A DNA stretch of 64,000 nucleotides from contig CAKULG010000004.1 of assembly GCA_934667105.1 (NCBI GenBank), forward strand, positions 97,878-161,877, in the 5' to 3' direction. This DNA comes from an uncultured Clostridia bacterium. GTDB lineage: Bacteria; Bacillota; Clostridia; Christensenellales; Aristaeellaceae. A program made the translations under genes and the position numbers. Position 1 is the stretch's first letter, and every line of letters begins with the position of its first letter. Below the pieces are notes generated by a model. The model was not told the origin of the DNA, ran no database searches, and was given only the letters and a program-made list of their open reading frames with translations. This document shows, in pieces, positions 8,285 through 17,203 of the stretch.

Positions 8285-9154
8285 ATGCACGAAATTCAGG
8301 TAAAAAGCATTTTATCGGCGCGCAACGGCATGAACCTGTACCGGGGCTGCACCCACGGCTGCATTTACTGCGATTCCCGCAGCGAATGCTATCAGATAGC
8401 GCATCCCTTTGAGGATATAGCGGTGAAGGCCAACGCCCTGACGCTGCTGGAGGACGCGCTGCGCCGCAAGCGCCGGAAATGCATGATCGCCACCGGCTCC
8501 ATGAGCGATCCCTATCAGCCCCAGGAGGAAACGCTGGGATATACCCGGCAGGCGCTGGAACTCATCGCGCGGTACGGCTTCGGCGCTACGGTGCTGACCA
8601 AATCCAGCCGGGTGCTGCGGGATTTAGATTTGCTCCAACGTATTAACCAGCGCACCCGGTGCGTGGTGCAGATGACGCTGACCACCTATGACGAGGCCCT
8701 CTGCCGCAAGCTGGAGCCCTGCGTCAGCACGACGCAGGAACGCTTTCAGGCCCTTTTGCGCCTGCGGGAGGCGGGCGTTCCCACGGTGGTGTGGCTGTGC
8801 CCGCTGCTGCCGTTTATCAACGATACGGCGGAAAACGTTTCGGGTATTTTGAACCTGTGCGCCCGGGCGGGGGTGTACGGCGTGATCTGCTTCGGCATGG
8901 GCGTGACGCTGCGGGCGGGAAGCCGGGAGTATTTCTACGCCCAGCTGGATCGCCTGTTTCCCGGCATGAAGGCGCGCTATATCCAGGCCTACGGCGATCG
9001 CTATATGCTGGATAGCCCCGACAGCGCCGCCCTGACCCGGCTGTTTCATGAAAAATGCGCTGCCGCCGGGATGGCCCATGACAATGGGAAGATTTTTGAA
9101 TTTCTGGAAAAATGGGAGGATAAGCAAAAGCAGCTGAGCCTGTTCGATTTTTAA
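8285..9154 (+). CDS. SPL-family radical SAM protein
   Basis: 289-residue protein with an N-terminal radical SAM cluster motif, cysteines 22, 26 and 29 in CTHGCIYC, preceded by NLYRGC. GSMSDPYQPQEE and the following region match the Rv2578c/spore-photoproduct-lyase-like group. These bind a [4Fe-4S] cluster and S-adenosylmethionine to generate a 5'-deoxyadenosyl radical; the substrate of this group is unknown to me. The start ATG 8285 has a CAGGGAGAGG ribosome site. It follows alr by 20 bases and may be the last gene of the opp1-alr unit. It is not SplB itself: the sequence is shorter and lacks the SplB C-terminal cysteine region that I would expect. Confidence 0.78.
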   Translation: MHEIQVKSILSARNGMNLYRGCTHGCIYCDSRSECYQIAHPFEDIAVKANALTLLEDALRRKRRKCMIATGSMSDPYQPQEETLGYTRQALELIARYGFGATVLTKSSRVLRDLDLLQRINQRTRCVVQMTLTTYDEALCRKLEPCVSTTQERFQALLRLREAGVPTVVWLCPLLPFINDTAENVSGILNLCARAGVYGVICFGMGVTLRAGSREYFYAQLDRLFPGMKARYIQAYGDRYMLDSPDSAALTRLFHEKCAAAGMAHDNGKIFEFLEKWEDKQKQLSLFDF

Positions 9155-9204
9155 AGGCGCTTTTCCGCTCATTTTCGCGCTTCTTGCCGGAAAAAGAGGA
9201 ATAC

Positions 9205-9233
9205 TTGTAAAATTTTTCACTTTGTGATAAAAT
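9205..9233 (+). promoter_or_regulatory. Predicted promoter of plsX-acpP-rnc-smc-ftsY
   Basis: TTGTAA (9205-9210), 17 bases, TAAAAT (9228-9233) with extended -10 TG (9225-9226). An imperfect palindrome (TTTTTCAC, TTT, GTGATAAAA; about 9213-9232) overlaps spacer and -10 and could be an operator for a fatty-acid or phospholipid regulator. Confidence 0.55.
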
Positions 9234-9272
9234 GAATTCGTTTGAGCAAGCCATGAAATGGAAGTGGATGGG

Positions 9273-10289
9273 ATGACCCGCATTTACCTGGACGCCATGG
9301 GCGGCGATAACGCGCCCCAGTGCACGGTGGAAGGCGCGCTGGAAGCCCTGCGGGCGGATAAGGAGCTGCAAATCACGCTGGCCGGGCCCCGGGAGCAGAT
9401 CGAGGCGCTGCTGACGGACGCGGAGGACGTGCGCTCCCGCCTGACGGTGGAGGACGCGCCTGAAATTATCACCAATCACGACGCGCCGGTGATGGCGGTG
9501 CGCCAGAAGAAAAATTCCGCCGTGGTGCAGGGCATGCTGGCGGTGCGCGAGGGACGGGCGGACGGCTTTGTTTCCGCAGGCTCCACGGGGGCGACGCTGG
9601 CGGGCGGCATGTTCCGCCTGGGCCGCATCGACGGGGTGGAGCGCCCGGCGCTGGCGCCGCTGCTGCCCAACGGCAAGGGCTATTTCTGCCTGATTGATTG
9701 CGGGGCCAACGTGGATTGCCTGCCCCAATATCTGCCCCAGTTCGGCGTGATGGGCGCGGCGTATATGCGCTGCGTTCAGGGGCTGGAAAATCCCCGGGTG
9801 GGGCTGGTGAATATCGGGGCGGAGGCGGAAAAGGGCAACGCCCTGACCAAGGCGGCCTACCCCCTGATGGAGAAAGCGCCCTTCCATTTTGTGGGCAATA
9901 TCGAGGGCCGGGATATTACCGCCGATCTGGCGGATGTGGCGGTGGCCGACGGCTTTTCGGGCAATCTGATTCTTAAATTCATGGAGGGCGTGGCGGGCAC
10001 GCTGATGGGCATCATCAAAAAAGAACTGATGGCAGACGCCCGGGGCAAGCTGGGCGCGCTCATTGCAAAGTCCGCCTTCCGCCGCATTAAAAAAACCATG
10101 GATTACACCGAGGTGGGCGGCGCGCCGCTGCTGGGGGTGAAGGGCGTTGTGGTCAAGGCCCATGGCTCCAGCAACAGCCACGCCATTGCCTGCGCCGTGC
10201 GCCAGGCCGCCATGATGGCCCGCAAAGGCCTGGTTCAGGCCATTGAAGCGCAAATCGCCCGGCAATTGGGGGAGGAAGCCCCCCAATAA
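9273..10289 (+). CDS. plsX: Phosphate acyltransferase PlsX
   Basis: 338-residue enzyme that makes acyl-phosphate from acyl-ACP, the first step of the PlsX/PlsY phospholipid pathway; peripheral membrane. The N-terminus RIYLDAMGGDNAP is the family signature, and further conserved segments are SAGSTGATLAGG and KAHGSSN. I prefer ATG 9273, which places the signature right at the start as in other PlsX, with GGAAGTGG before it; ATG 9258 is an in-frame alternative adding five residues. It heads the classic plsX-acpP-rnc-smc-ftsY series, although fabD/fabG are absent here. Confidence 0.92.
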   Translation: MTRIYLDAMGGDNAPQCTVEGALEALRADKELQITLAGPREQIEALLTDAEDVRSRLTVEDAPEIITNHDAPVMAVRQKKNSAVVQGMLAVREGRADGFVSAGSTGATLAGGMFRLGRIDGVERPALAPLLPNGKGYFCLIDCGANVDCLPQYLPQFGVMGAAYMRCVQGLENPRVGLVNIGAEAEKGNALTKAAYPLMEKAPFHFVGNIEGRDITADLADVAVADGFSGNLILKFMEGVAGTLMGIIKKELMADARGKLGALIAKSAFRRIKKTMDYTEVGGAPLLGVKGVVVKAHGSSNSHAIACAVRQAAMMARKGLVQAIEAQIARQLGEEAPQ

Positions 10290-10325
10290 CCGGGACGACC
10301 GCATACAGAATAGGAGGAAATGAAC

Positions 10326-10553
10326 ATGGTATTTGAAACAGTCGCGAACATGATCGCCAAGCAGTTGAAAATGGATCCCAAGGACATCACCCCCGAAAAG
10401 CGCCTGGTGGAGGACCTGAAGGCGGACAGCGCCAACGTGATGGTGCTGATTATGGATCTGGAGGATCAATTCAACATGACGGTGGATGACGCCGCCATCG
10501 GCACCATGAAAACCGTGGGCGACGTGGTGCGCTACATCGAATCGAAGCAATAA
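10326..10553 (+). CDS. acpP: Acyl carrier protein
   Basis: 75-residue acidic protein that carries growing acyl chains on a phosphopantetheine arm. The attachment serine is S35 in LKADSANVMVLIMDLED, a mild variant of the usual LGADSLDVVELVM. AGGAGGA (10312-10318) is seven bases before ATG 10326; the ATG at 10320 would be too close. It sits between plsX and rnc and is followed by a stable intercistronic hairpin, which may allow acpP mRNA to outlast the rest of the message. Confidence 0.93.
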   Translation: MVFETVANMIAKQLKMDPKDITPEKRLVEDLKADSANVMVLIMDLEDQFNMTVDDAAIGTMKTVGDVVRYIESKQ

Positions 10554-10572
10554 AAGGCGGCGAAACGCGGCG

Positions 10573-10597
10573 GCGCGCTCACGGGGAGTGAGCGCGC
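10573..10597 (+). other. Intercistronic hairpin between acpP and rnc
   Basis: GCGCGCTCAC (10573-10582) and GTGAGCGCGC (10588-10597) pair perfectly over ten bases with a five-base loop. There is no T-run, so it is more likely an mRNA-stabilising or processing element than a terminator. Because the next gene encodes RNase III, the hairpin could be a self-regulatory cleavage site, which is an inference. Confidence 0.6.
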
Positions 10598-10625
10598 TTC
10601 GCTGATGTTTGGGGAAGGAAAGAAA

Positions 10626-11288
10626 ATGGCGGATTTTTTATTCCTGGAGCAGAAATTGGGCTATTCCTTTGGGAATCAGGCGCTGCTTCGGCAGGCGCTG
10701 ACCCACCCCTCCCTGGGGGGGCGGCATAATCAGCGGCTGGAATTTTTGGGGGACGCAGTGCTGGAGCTTTGCGTGAGCGAGAAAATTTTCGCCATGCACC
10801 CCGAAATGCAGGAGGGGGCTATGACCCAGCTGCGCCAGAAGCTGGTGCGGGAGGAAAAGCTGGCCCGCTGCGCCCGGGAGATCGGCCTGGGGGACGCGCT
10901 GCTGATGGATAAAAGCTGCGCCGCCACCGGCGGCCGGGAGAACCCCAGCGTGCTGTGTGATACCTTTGAGGCCGTGCTGGCCGCCGTATATCTGGACGGC
11001 GGGCTGGAGGCCGCCCGGGCCATGGTGCTGCGCTGGATCGGCGATTGCTCCGAGCAGGGGGAGACTGATCCCAAATCCGCATTGCAGGAATATTTGCAGG
11101 CCCAGGGCAGGCCCTTCCCCACTTATGAAACCATTGACGAAAGCGGCCCGCCCCATGAGCGCGTTTTCACCGCGGCGGCAAAAATCGAGGGCCGGGAAAT
11201 GGGCCGGGGATCGGGCACCAGCAAAAAACGGGCCGAGCAGGAGGCCGCGCGCCAGGCGCTTCAATTTATCAGACAAGCGGGGGAATAA
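10626..11288 (+). CDS. rnc: Ribonuclease III
   Basis: 220-residue double-strand-specific endoribonuclease for rRNA and mRNA processing. The catalytic domain carries the signature QRLEFLGDAVLELCVSE (about residues 34-50) and the second acidic pair in CDTFEAVLAAVYLDGG. A C-terminal double-stranded RNA-binding domain follows (PKSALQEYLQ to SKKRAEQEAARQAL). ATG 10626 is preferred: AAGGA lies six bases ahead, while the upstream in-frame ATG 10605 has no site. It is followed six bases later by smc, a frequent arrangement. Confidence 0.93.
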   Translation: MADFLFLEQKLGYSFGNQALLRQALTHPSLGGRHNQRLEFLGDAVLELCVSEKIFAMHPEMQEGAMTQLRQKLVREEKLARCAREIGLGDALLMDKSCAATGGRENPSVLCDTFEAVLAAVYLDGGLEAARAMVLRWIGDCSEQGETDPKSALQEYLQAQGRPFPTYETIDESGPPHERVFTAAAKIEGREMGRGSGTSKKRAEQEAARQALQFIRQAGE

Positions 11289-11294
11289 ACGGGT

Positions 11295-14200
11295 ATGCGG
11301 CTGAAAAAGCTGGAAATCCACGGCTTCAAATCCTTTGCCGATCGCACCGAGATCATCTTTAATTCGGGCATCACGGGCATCGTGGGGCCCAACGGCTCGG
11401 GCAAGAGCAATATTGGCGACGCGGTGCGCTGGGTGCTGGGCGAGCAGAGCGCCCGGGTGCTGCGCGGCGCGAAAATGGAGGATATTATCTTCAACGGCAC
11501 CGCCAAGCGCAAGGCGGCCTCCTATTGCGAGGTGTCGCTGGTTTTCGATAATGAGGATGGGGCGCTGAAATCCAATTTTGCTGAGGTAATGGTCACGCGC
11601 CGGGTATACCGCAATGGCGACAGTGAATATTACCTCAACAAAACTGCCTGCCGCTTGAAGGATATTCTGGATCTGTTCCGGGATACCGGTATCGGGCGGG
11701 AGGGCTATTCCCTGATCGGCCAGGGGCGCATCGACGAAATTCTTTCCGTGAAAAGCGAGGATCGCCGCCAGGTGTTCGAGGAGGCGGCAGGGGTGATGAC
11801 CTACCGCGTCCGCAAGGAGGAGGCGGAGCGAAAGCTGGCCCGCACCCGGGATAACCTGAGCCGCGTGAACGATATTCTCGAAGAGTTGGCCAACCGGGTG
11901 GAGCCCCTGGAAAAGCAGGCGGCCGTGGCCAAGGAATATCTGGAATTGGCCCAGCGGCTGCGCACGCTGGAAATCAATATTTTCCTCATCCGCTATGACC
12001 GCGCCAAGGAGCGCATCACCGCCCTGAATCAGACGCTGGAGGGGCTGCGGGACGTGCTGCTGCATCACGAGGCCCGGCTGAACGAGCTGAACGGCCAGCG
12101 GGAGCAATTGGAGGAGGCTATTTCCCGTCTGGAGGAGGAATTGGCCCAGGCGCGGCAGGAGCATCTGCAATGCAACGACGCGCTGCACGAGGGCCGCGCG
12201 GCCCGGGAGCGCATCGCCCACCAAAGAGAAAGCGCCCAGGAAAATTTGCGCCGGATCGCCCAGGAATCGGAAGAAACTAAGCGGAAGCAGGCAGAATTGC
12301 AGGCGCTGTTTGAAAAGGGCGAACAGGATACCCAGGAAAGCGACCGCGCGCTGCTGCGGGCCCAGCAGGAGCTGGACGCGGAGCAGGGCAGGCTGGATGA
12401 ATTCCTGGCCGGGGCCCAGGAAAAGGAAACGCTGCTGGATCGGCATAAGGCGGATATCCTGGCGGCGGTAAACCGCCTGTCCGACGCGCGCAATCAGCAG
12501 GCACGGCAGCAAGCCGTCTGCGCCCAGATGAAAAACCGCCTGGCCGAGATCGAGCAGGCGGCGCAGGAGGGCGGCGAAAAGCAGAGCGAACTGGCCCGCG
12601 CCCTGCGGGATGCGGAAGCCCAGGCCGCTCAGGTGGGGGAGGGGCTGGAAGCCCTTAAGAACGACGCGGCCGCCTCCGAGGGCCGTCTTCGCGCCCTCAC
12701 CCAGGAAACCCAGGCGGCCGCCGAGCGGGCCCAGACGCTCAACGGCAAGTATCAGGCGGATGTGAGCCGCCTGCGCCTGATGGAGGAAATGGCCCGGGAA
12801 ATGGAGGGCTATAATCAATCCGTCCGCCGGGCGCTGCAATACGCCCAACAGGATAAAAGCGTCCGCGGCGTGGTGGCCCGGCTGATGCAGGTGCCCAAAG
12901 AATTGGAAACCGCCATCGATATGGTGCTGGGCGGCGCGCTGCAAAATATCGTAACCGAAAACGAAGAGGCCGCCAAGCGGCTCATCGATTATCTGCGCAA
13001 TAATCGCCTGGGCCGCGCCACCTTCCTGCCCATGACCAGCGTGAAGGCCCGGGTGCTCACGGCGGAGGAACGCCGTCTGCTTTCCATGCCCGGCTGCCTG
13101 GGCGTGGCCAGCGAATTAATCTCCTTCGCCCCCGAATACCGGGGCATTATGGAAAACCTGCTGGGCCGCACGGTGATCGCGCGGGATCTGGACAGCGGCA
13201 TTCCCATCATGCGCGCGGGCAGGCACGCCTTCCGGCTGGTGACGCTCGCGGGCGACGTTATGCACTCCGGCGGCTCCATGACGGGCGGCACGGCGCAAAA
13301 GAGCGCTGTCAGCCTGCTGGGCCGCGAACGCGAAATGCAGGAACTGCGCGGCGCGCTGGCCCAGGAGCGGGAGGAACTGACCGCCCTGCGGGAAAAACTG
13401 ACGCGGATGCAGGGCGACCGCGAGGAATTAAAGCGCCTGCGCAACGAGGCCCTGGAGCGAGTGCATCAGGAAGAAATCGCCGTGGCCCGGGAGCAGGAGC
13501 GCGTTTTCAACGCCCGGGCGGAACTGACCGCCGCCGCCGCGCAATTGGAGAAAACCCAGGCCGCCGCCGTGCAGCTGCGGGAGAGCATCGCGGAAATCGA
13601 GCGCGATCTGGCCGACACCCAGCGGCAGACCGAGCACGAAACCATCGACCGCGAGGCCATGGATCAAAAAACCGAGGCGCTGCAAAAAGCGCTGCTGGAA
13701 GCCCGGGAACGTGCGGACGCCCAGCGCGATCTGGTGACGCAGATGCGGCTGAAATACGCCGAACTGGCCCACGCCTTGGATACCCTGCGCCGGGATCGCG
13801 CCCGGCGGGATCAGGAAAGCGCCGGGCTCTCCGCCCAGCTTTCCCGGCTGGAAAATCAGCGCCAGGCCCAGCAAACGGCCCTGGAAGAGGCGGAGCAGCG
13901 CTTCCAGGCCCAGGATGCGGCCTGCGCCGCCCTGGAAACGGAGTTGGCGGAGCGTCAGGCCCGGGTGGACGCCCTGGAAATGGAGCGCCAGGAGAAATCC
14001 GCCGGTCAGCGGGAATGCTTGCGTCTGGCGGAAGAAGCGCATAAAGCCTACGACGACGACAGCCTGAAGCTGCACCGGACGGAGCTGGCCCACGACAGGG
14101 CGGAGAACGACCTGAAGGTCATGAGCGACCATATTTTCAATTCCTACGATCTCACCTACGCCGGAGCGGAGGAATACCGTTCCGCCGAGCCCTTCGATCT

Positions 14201-14852
14201 GGGGGCAGGGGAGAAGGAAAGCGCCCAGCTGCGGGGCCGCATCCGGGAGATGGGGCCGGTGAACGTGGGCGCTATCGAGGAATACGCCGCCACCAAGGAA
14301 CGCTTCGACGATCTGACCGCCCAGCGCCAGGATCTTGCCAAGGCGGAGGAGGACCTGCAAACGCTGATTACCCGCCTGCTTTCCCAGATGGAAAAGCAAT
14401 TCGTGGTGGAATTTGCCAAGATGGGCGAGTATTTCAAGGAGACCTTCGCCCGGCTTTTCGGCGGCGGCCAGGCGGAACTGCGCCTGACCGACCCGGAGGA
14501 TGCGCTGAATTGCGGCATTGAGATTATCGCCCAGCCCCCGGGAAAGAAATTGCAGCTGCTGAGCCTGCTCTCAGGCGGCGAGCGCGCCCTGACGGCCATC
14601 GCCATCCTGTTCGCCATGCTCAAGCTCAAGCCCACCCCCTTCTGTATTCTGGATGAAATCGAGGCGGCGCTGGACGAGGCGAACATCGGCTATTTCGCGG
14701 ATTATCTTTCCGAATATAAAAAGACCACCCAGTTTGTCGTCGTCACCCACCGCAAGGGCACCATGGAGCGCTGCGACGCGCTTTACGGCGTGGCCATGCA
14801 GGAAAAGGGCGTGTCGGGCATGGTGTCGGTGAATTTGCAGGATTACGAATAA
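11295..14852 (+). CDS. smc: Chromosome segregation ATPase SMC
   Basis: 1185-residue SMC protein, full length for the family. The N-terminal head has Walker A GPNGSGKSNI (about residues 32-41). Two long coiled-coil arms (roughly 165-500 and 680-1010) flank a hinge that includes VRGVVARLMQVPKELE and GGSMTGGTAQKS. The C-terminal head has signature LLSGGERALTAIA and Walker B CILDEIEAALDEAN. It forms the condensin-like ring with ScpA and ScpB, which compacts and segregates the chromosome. The ATG at 11295 comes six bases after rnc. The arms are very rich in Gln, Glu and Arg. Confidence 0.96.
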   Translation: MRLKKLEIHGFKSFADRTEIIFNSGITGIVGPNGSGKSNIGDAVRWVLGEQSARVLRGAKMEDIIFNGTAKRKAASYCEVSLVFDNEDGALKSNFAEVMVTRRVYRNGDSEYYLNKTACRLKDILDLFRDTGIGREGYSLIGQGRIDEILSVKSEDRRQVFEEAAGVMTYRVRKEEAERKLARTRDNLSRVNDILEELANRVEPLEKQAAVAKEYLELAQRLRTLEINIFLIRYDRAKERITALNQTLEGLRDVLLHHEARLNELNGQREQLEEAISRLEEELAQARQEHLQCNDALHEGRAARERIAHQRESAQENLRRIAQESEETKRKQAELQALFEKGEQDTQESDRALLRAQQELDAEQGRLDEFLAGAQEKETLLDRHKADILAAVNRLSDARNQQARQQAVCAQMKNRLAEIEQAAQEGGEKQSELARALRDAEAQAAQVGEGLEALKNDAAASEGRLRALTQETQAAAERAQTLNGKYQADVSRLRLMEEMAREMEGYNQSVRRALQYAQQDKSVRGVVARLMQVPKELETAIDMVLGGALQNIVTENEEAAKRLIDYLRNNRLGRATFLPMTSVKARVLTAEERRLLSMPGCLGVASELISFAPEYRGIMENLLGRTVIARDLDSGIPIMRAGRHAFRLVTLAGDVMHSGGSMTGGTAQKSAVSLLGREREMQELRGALAQEREELTALREKLTRMQGDREELKRLRNEALERVHQEEIAVAREQERVFNARAELTAAAAQLEKTQAAAVQLRESIAEIERDLADTQRQTEHETIDREAMDQKTEALQKALLEARERADAQRDLVTQMRLKYAELAHALDTLRRDRARRDQESAGLSAQLSRLENQRQAQQTALEEAEQRFQAQDAACAALETELAERQARVDALEMERQEKSAGQRECLRLAEEAHKAYDDDSLKLHRTELAHDRAENDLKVMSDHIFNSYDLTYAGAEEYRSAEPFDLGAGEKESAQLRGRIREMGPVNVGAIEEYAATKERFDDLTAQRQDLAKAEEDLQTLITRLLSQMEKQFVVEFAKMGEYFKETFARLFGGGQAELRLTDPEDALNCGIEIIAQPPGKKLQLLSLLSGGERALTAIAILFAMLKLKPTPFCILDEIEAALDEANIGYFADYLSEYKKTTQFVVVTHRKGTMERCDALYGVAMQEKGVSGMVSVNLQDYE

Positions 14853-14910
14853 TATTTGCAGGAGCATAAAAAAGGCCGCGCCCCGCGCGCGGAAGCAAGG
14901 AGGCAGAACT

Positions 14911-15807
14911 ATGGGATTCTTTCAGCGCCTGCGTCAGGGCCTGACTAAAACTCGGGGCGGCCTGACGGATAAAGTGGACGAACTGGTGCGCAATACCCGC
15001 CAGATCGACGAGGATTTCTACGACGAACTGACGGATATTCTTATCCTGGCGGACGTGGGCATGGCCGCCACCACGGATATTATCGAAAAGCTGCGCCAGC
15101 GGGTGAAGGCGGAAAATATTCAGGATGCGGAAAAGGGCCGGGAAATCCTCAAGCAGATCATCATTGAGGAAATGAATATTCCCCGCCCGCCGCTGAAATG
15201 GCCCATGGTGATGTTCGTGGTGGGCGTAAACGGCGTGGGCAAAACCACCACCATCGGCAAATTGGCCCTGCGCTTTCAGGAAATCGGCCACAGCGTGATG
15301 CTGGCCGCCGCGGATACCTTCCGCGCCGCCGCGGACGAGCAACTGGCCGTCTGGGCGGAGCGGGCCAAGGTGCCCATCATCCGCCATCAGGAGGGCAGCG
15401 ACCCTGCCGCCGTGGTGTACGACGCGGTGCAGGCGGCCAAGGCCCGGAAAACCGATTTGCTGATCGTGGATACCGCGGGCCGGCTGCATAATAAGAAAAA
15501 TCTAATGGACGAGCTTTCCAAAATGCGCCGGATTATCGATCGGGAATATCCAGAAGCGGAAATGCGCTGCATGCTGGTGCTGGATGCGACGACGGGCCAG
15601 AACGGCATTCAGCAGGCCAAGCAATTTAAAGAAGCGGCGGAAATCGGCGGCATTATCCTCACCAAGCTGGACGGAACCGCCAAGGGCGGCGTGGCCATCG
15701 CCATCCGGCGGGAGCTGAACGTGCCGGTGTGGTATATCGGCGTGGGCGAGGGCATCGACGATTTGCAGGCCTTCGATGCGAAAGAATTCGTAAATGCGTT
15801 GTTTTAA
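14911..15807 (+). CDS. ftsY: Signal recognition particle receptor FtsY
   Basis: 298-residue SRP-type GTPase that receives the SRP-ribosome complex at the membrane. An N domain (residues 1-85) precedes the G domain with P-loop GVNGVGKTT (105-113), AADTFRAAA, DTAGR and TKLDGTAKGG. It lacks the acidic A domain of E. coli FtsY and has the short form usual in Firmicutes; MGFFQRLRQGL could be an amphipathic membrane helix. AAGGAGG precedes ATG 14911. The stop codon falls inside the spacer of the next gene's predicted promoter. Confidence 0.95.
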   Translation: MGFFQRLRQGLTKTRGGLTDKVDELVRNTRQIDEDFYDELTDILILADVGMAATTDIIEKLRQRVKAENIQDAEKGREILKQIIIEEMNIPRPPLKWPMVMFVVGVNGVGKTTTIGKLALRFQEIGHSVMLAAADTFRAAADEQLAVWAERAKVPIIRHQEGSDPAAVVYDAVQAAKARKTDLLIVDTAGRLHNKKNLMDELSKMRRIIDREYPEAEMRCMLVLDATTGQNGIQQAKQFKEAAEIGGIILTKLDGTAKGGVAIAIRRELNVPVWYIGVGEGIDDLQAFDAKEFVNALF

Positions 15808-15827
15808 GACGCAATCTATGGTAAAAT
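15799..15827 (+). promoter_or_regulatory. Predicted promoter upstream of GNAT gene
   Basis: TTGTTT (15799-15804), 17-base spacer containing the ftsY stop codon, TAAAAT (15822-15827) with extended -10 TG at 15819-15820. Confidence 0.5.
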
Positions 15828-15875
15828 AGGCGCGCCTTCCCCCTAAGGAAGGACCGAGAGGAATGAGAAATCGCT

Positions 15876-16343
15876 ATGCTTTTGCGCCTTTTTTCCCGCA
15901 AGCCCATGTTTTCCGACGGCGAGATTGATCTCACCCTTTCCAACGAGGATGTGAGCGATCCGGAGTGCGGCATTGACGACGGCTACACCTTCTATATCTA
16001 TCGGGCGAAAACCCGGGATTATTTGGGCTATGTGAGCCTGCGCCTGGGGGAGAGCCCTGCGCTGTATTATCTGGGGCACATCGGCTATCGCATCGAGGCG
16101 GAGCACCGGGGCCACGGCTACGCCGCCCGGGCCTGCCGCCTGATGCTGCCGCTGCTGCAAAGGCTGCGGCTGGAAAGCGTTGTGATTACCACCAACGTGG
16201 AAAATATCCCCTCCCGGAAAACCTGCCTGCGCCTGGGCTGCGTGCTGGAACGTATCGCCCCGGTGCCCCCGGAATACCGCGCCCTGTGCGCGGGGGCGGC
16301 CCAGAAATGCCGGTATATCTGGCGCATTCCGCCCGCGGGTTGA
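15876..16343 (+). CDS. GNAT-family acetyltransferase
   Basis: 155 residues. The acetyl-CoA-binding segment reads YRIEAEHRGHGYAARACRLM, and the later ENIPSRKTCLRLG is the usual substrate-side helix of the RimJ/RimL-like GNAT group. The region YLGHIGYRIE is typical of clostridial homologues of unknown substrate. The start ATG 15876 is only moderately supported: AGAGGA is about 14 bases upstream, and ATG 15906 is an alternative. It has its own predicted promoter just after ftsY. Confidence 0.75.
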   Translation: MLLRLFSRKPMFSDGEIDLTLSNEDVSDPECGIDDGYTFYIYRAKTRDYLGYVSLRLGESPALYYLGHIGYRIEAEHRGHGYAARACRLMLPLLQRLRLESVVITTNVENIPSRKTCLRLGCVLERIAPVPPEYRALCAGAAQKCRYIWRIPPAG

Positions 16344-16416
16344 AAAGCGGCCTTTTCCGCATGGCGCATGAAAAAAACACATATACTAGCAATGCAAGCA
16401 AAAGGAGGAAGCGATC

Positions 16417-17190
16417 ATGGAAATGACGGCGGGCAACGTGAAGCTGTATTATGAGCAGATGGGAAACGCGGGCCGGAAAATCCTCCTTTTGCACGGCTGG
16501 GGCTGCTCCACGGAACATTTCGCCCTGCTGGGCCGGGAGCTATCCCGGGATTACCGGGTGACGATGGTGGATTTTCCGGGCCACGGCAAATCGGGCCGCC
16601 CGCCCGAGCCCTGGGGCGTGCCGGAATACGCCGCCTGCATCCGGGAAATGATGCTGCGGCTGGGGCTGCCCCCCTGCGCGATCATCGCCCATTCCTTCGG
16701 CGGGCGGGTGGCGCTGTATATCGCTTCACATTGGCCCGAAATGGTGGAGCAAATGGTGCTGACGGGGTGCGCCGGGCTGCGGGAGGAGCAGACGGCGGCG
16801 CAGAAAAAGAAAAGCGCCGCCTACCAGCGCAGGAAAAAAGCGCTGGAACGCCTCAGCTGCCTGCCTCTGGCCGGGCCCCTGGCGGGCCGCGCCCTGGAAA
16901 AGCTGCGGCAGAAATACGGCTCGGCGGATTACCGGGCGCTGGATCCCGAAATGCGAAAGACCTTCGTGAAGGTGATCTCCCAGGATCTTCGCCCCTGCCT
17001 GAAGCAGATTCAGGCCCCCACGCTGCTGGTCTGGGGAGAAAACGATACTGCCACCCCGCTTTGGATGGGCCGAATTATGGAAAAGGAAATCCCGGACGCG
17101 GGGCTGGTGATTTTCGAACAGGACGATCATTTCGCCTATCTGCGCCAGTGGCCGCGGTTCGCGGCGGTGGTGCGGGCATTTTTGAAATGA
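16417..17190 (+). CDS. Alpha/beta hydrolase
   Basis: 257-residue alpha/beta-hydrolase-fold protein. The oxyanion motif LLHGWGCS is near residues 24-31, and the nucleophile elbow AHSFGG puts the serine at 93. The acid is probably the aspartate of WGENDTATP and the base the histidine of DDHFAYL, so the catalytic triad is complete. No signal peptide, so cytoplasmic. AAAGGAGG (about 16401-16408) precedes ATG 16417. It lies 13 bases before the MurF-like gene, so a role in wall precursor metabolism is possible, but the substrate cannot be told. Confidence 0.8.
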   Translation: MEMTAGNVKLYYEQMGNAGRKILLLHGWGCSTEHFALLGRELSRDYRVTMVDFPGHGKSGRPPEPWGVPEYAACIREMMLRLGLPPCAIIAHSFGGRVALYIASHWPEMVEQMVLTGCAGLREEQTAAQKKKSAAYQRRKKALERLSCLPLAGPLAGRALEKLRQKYGSADYRALDPEMRKTFVKVISQDLRPCLKQIQAPTLLVWGENDTATPLWMGRIMEKEIPDAGLVIFEQDDHFAYLRQWPRFAAVVRAFLK

Positions 17191-17203
17191 AAGGAGAGGC
17201 GGC

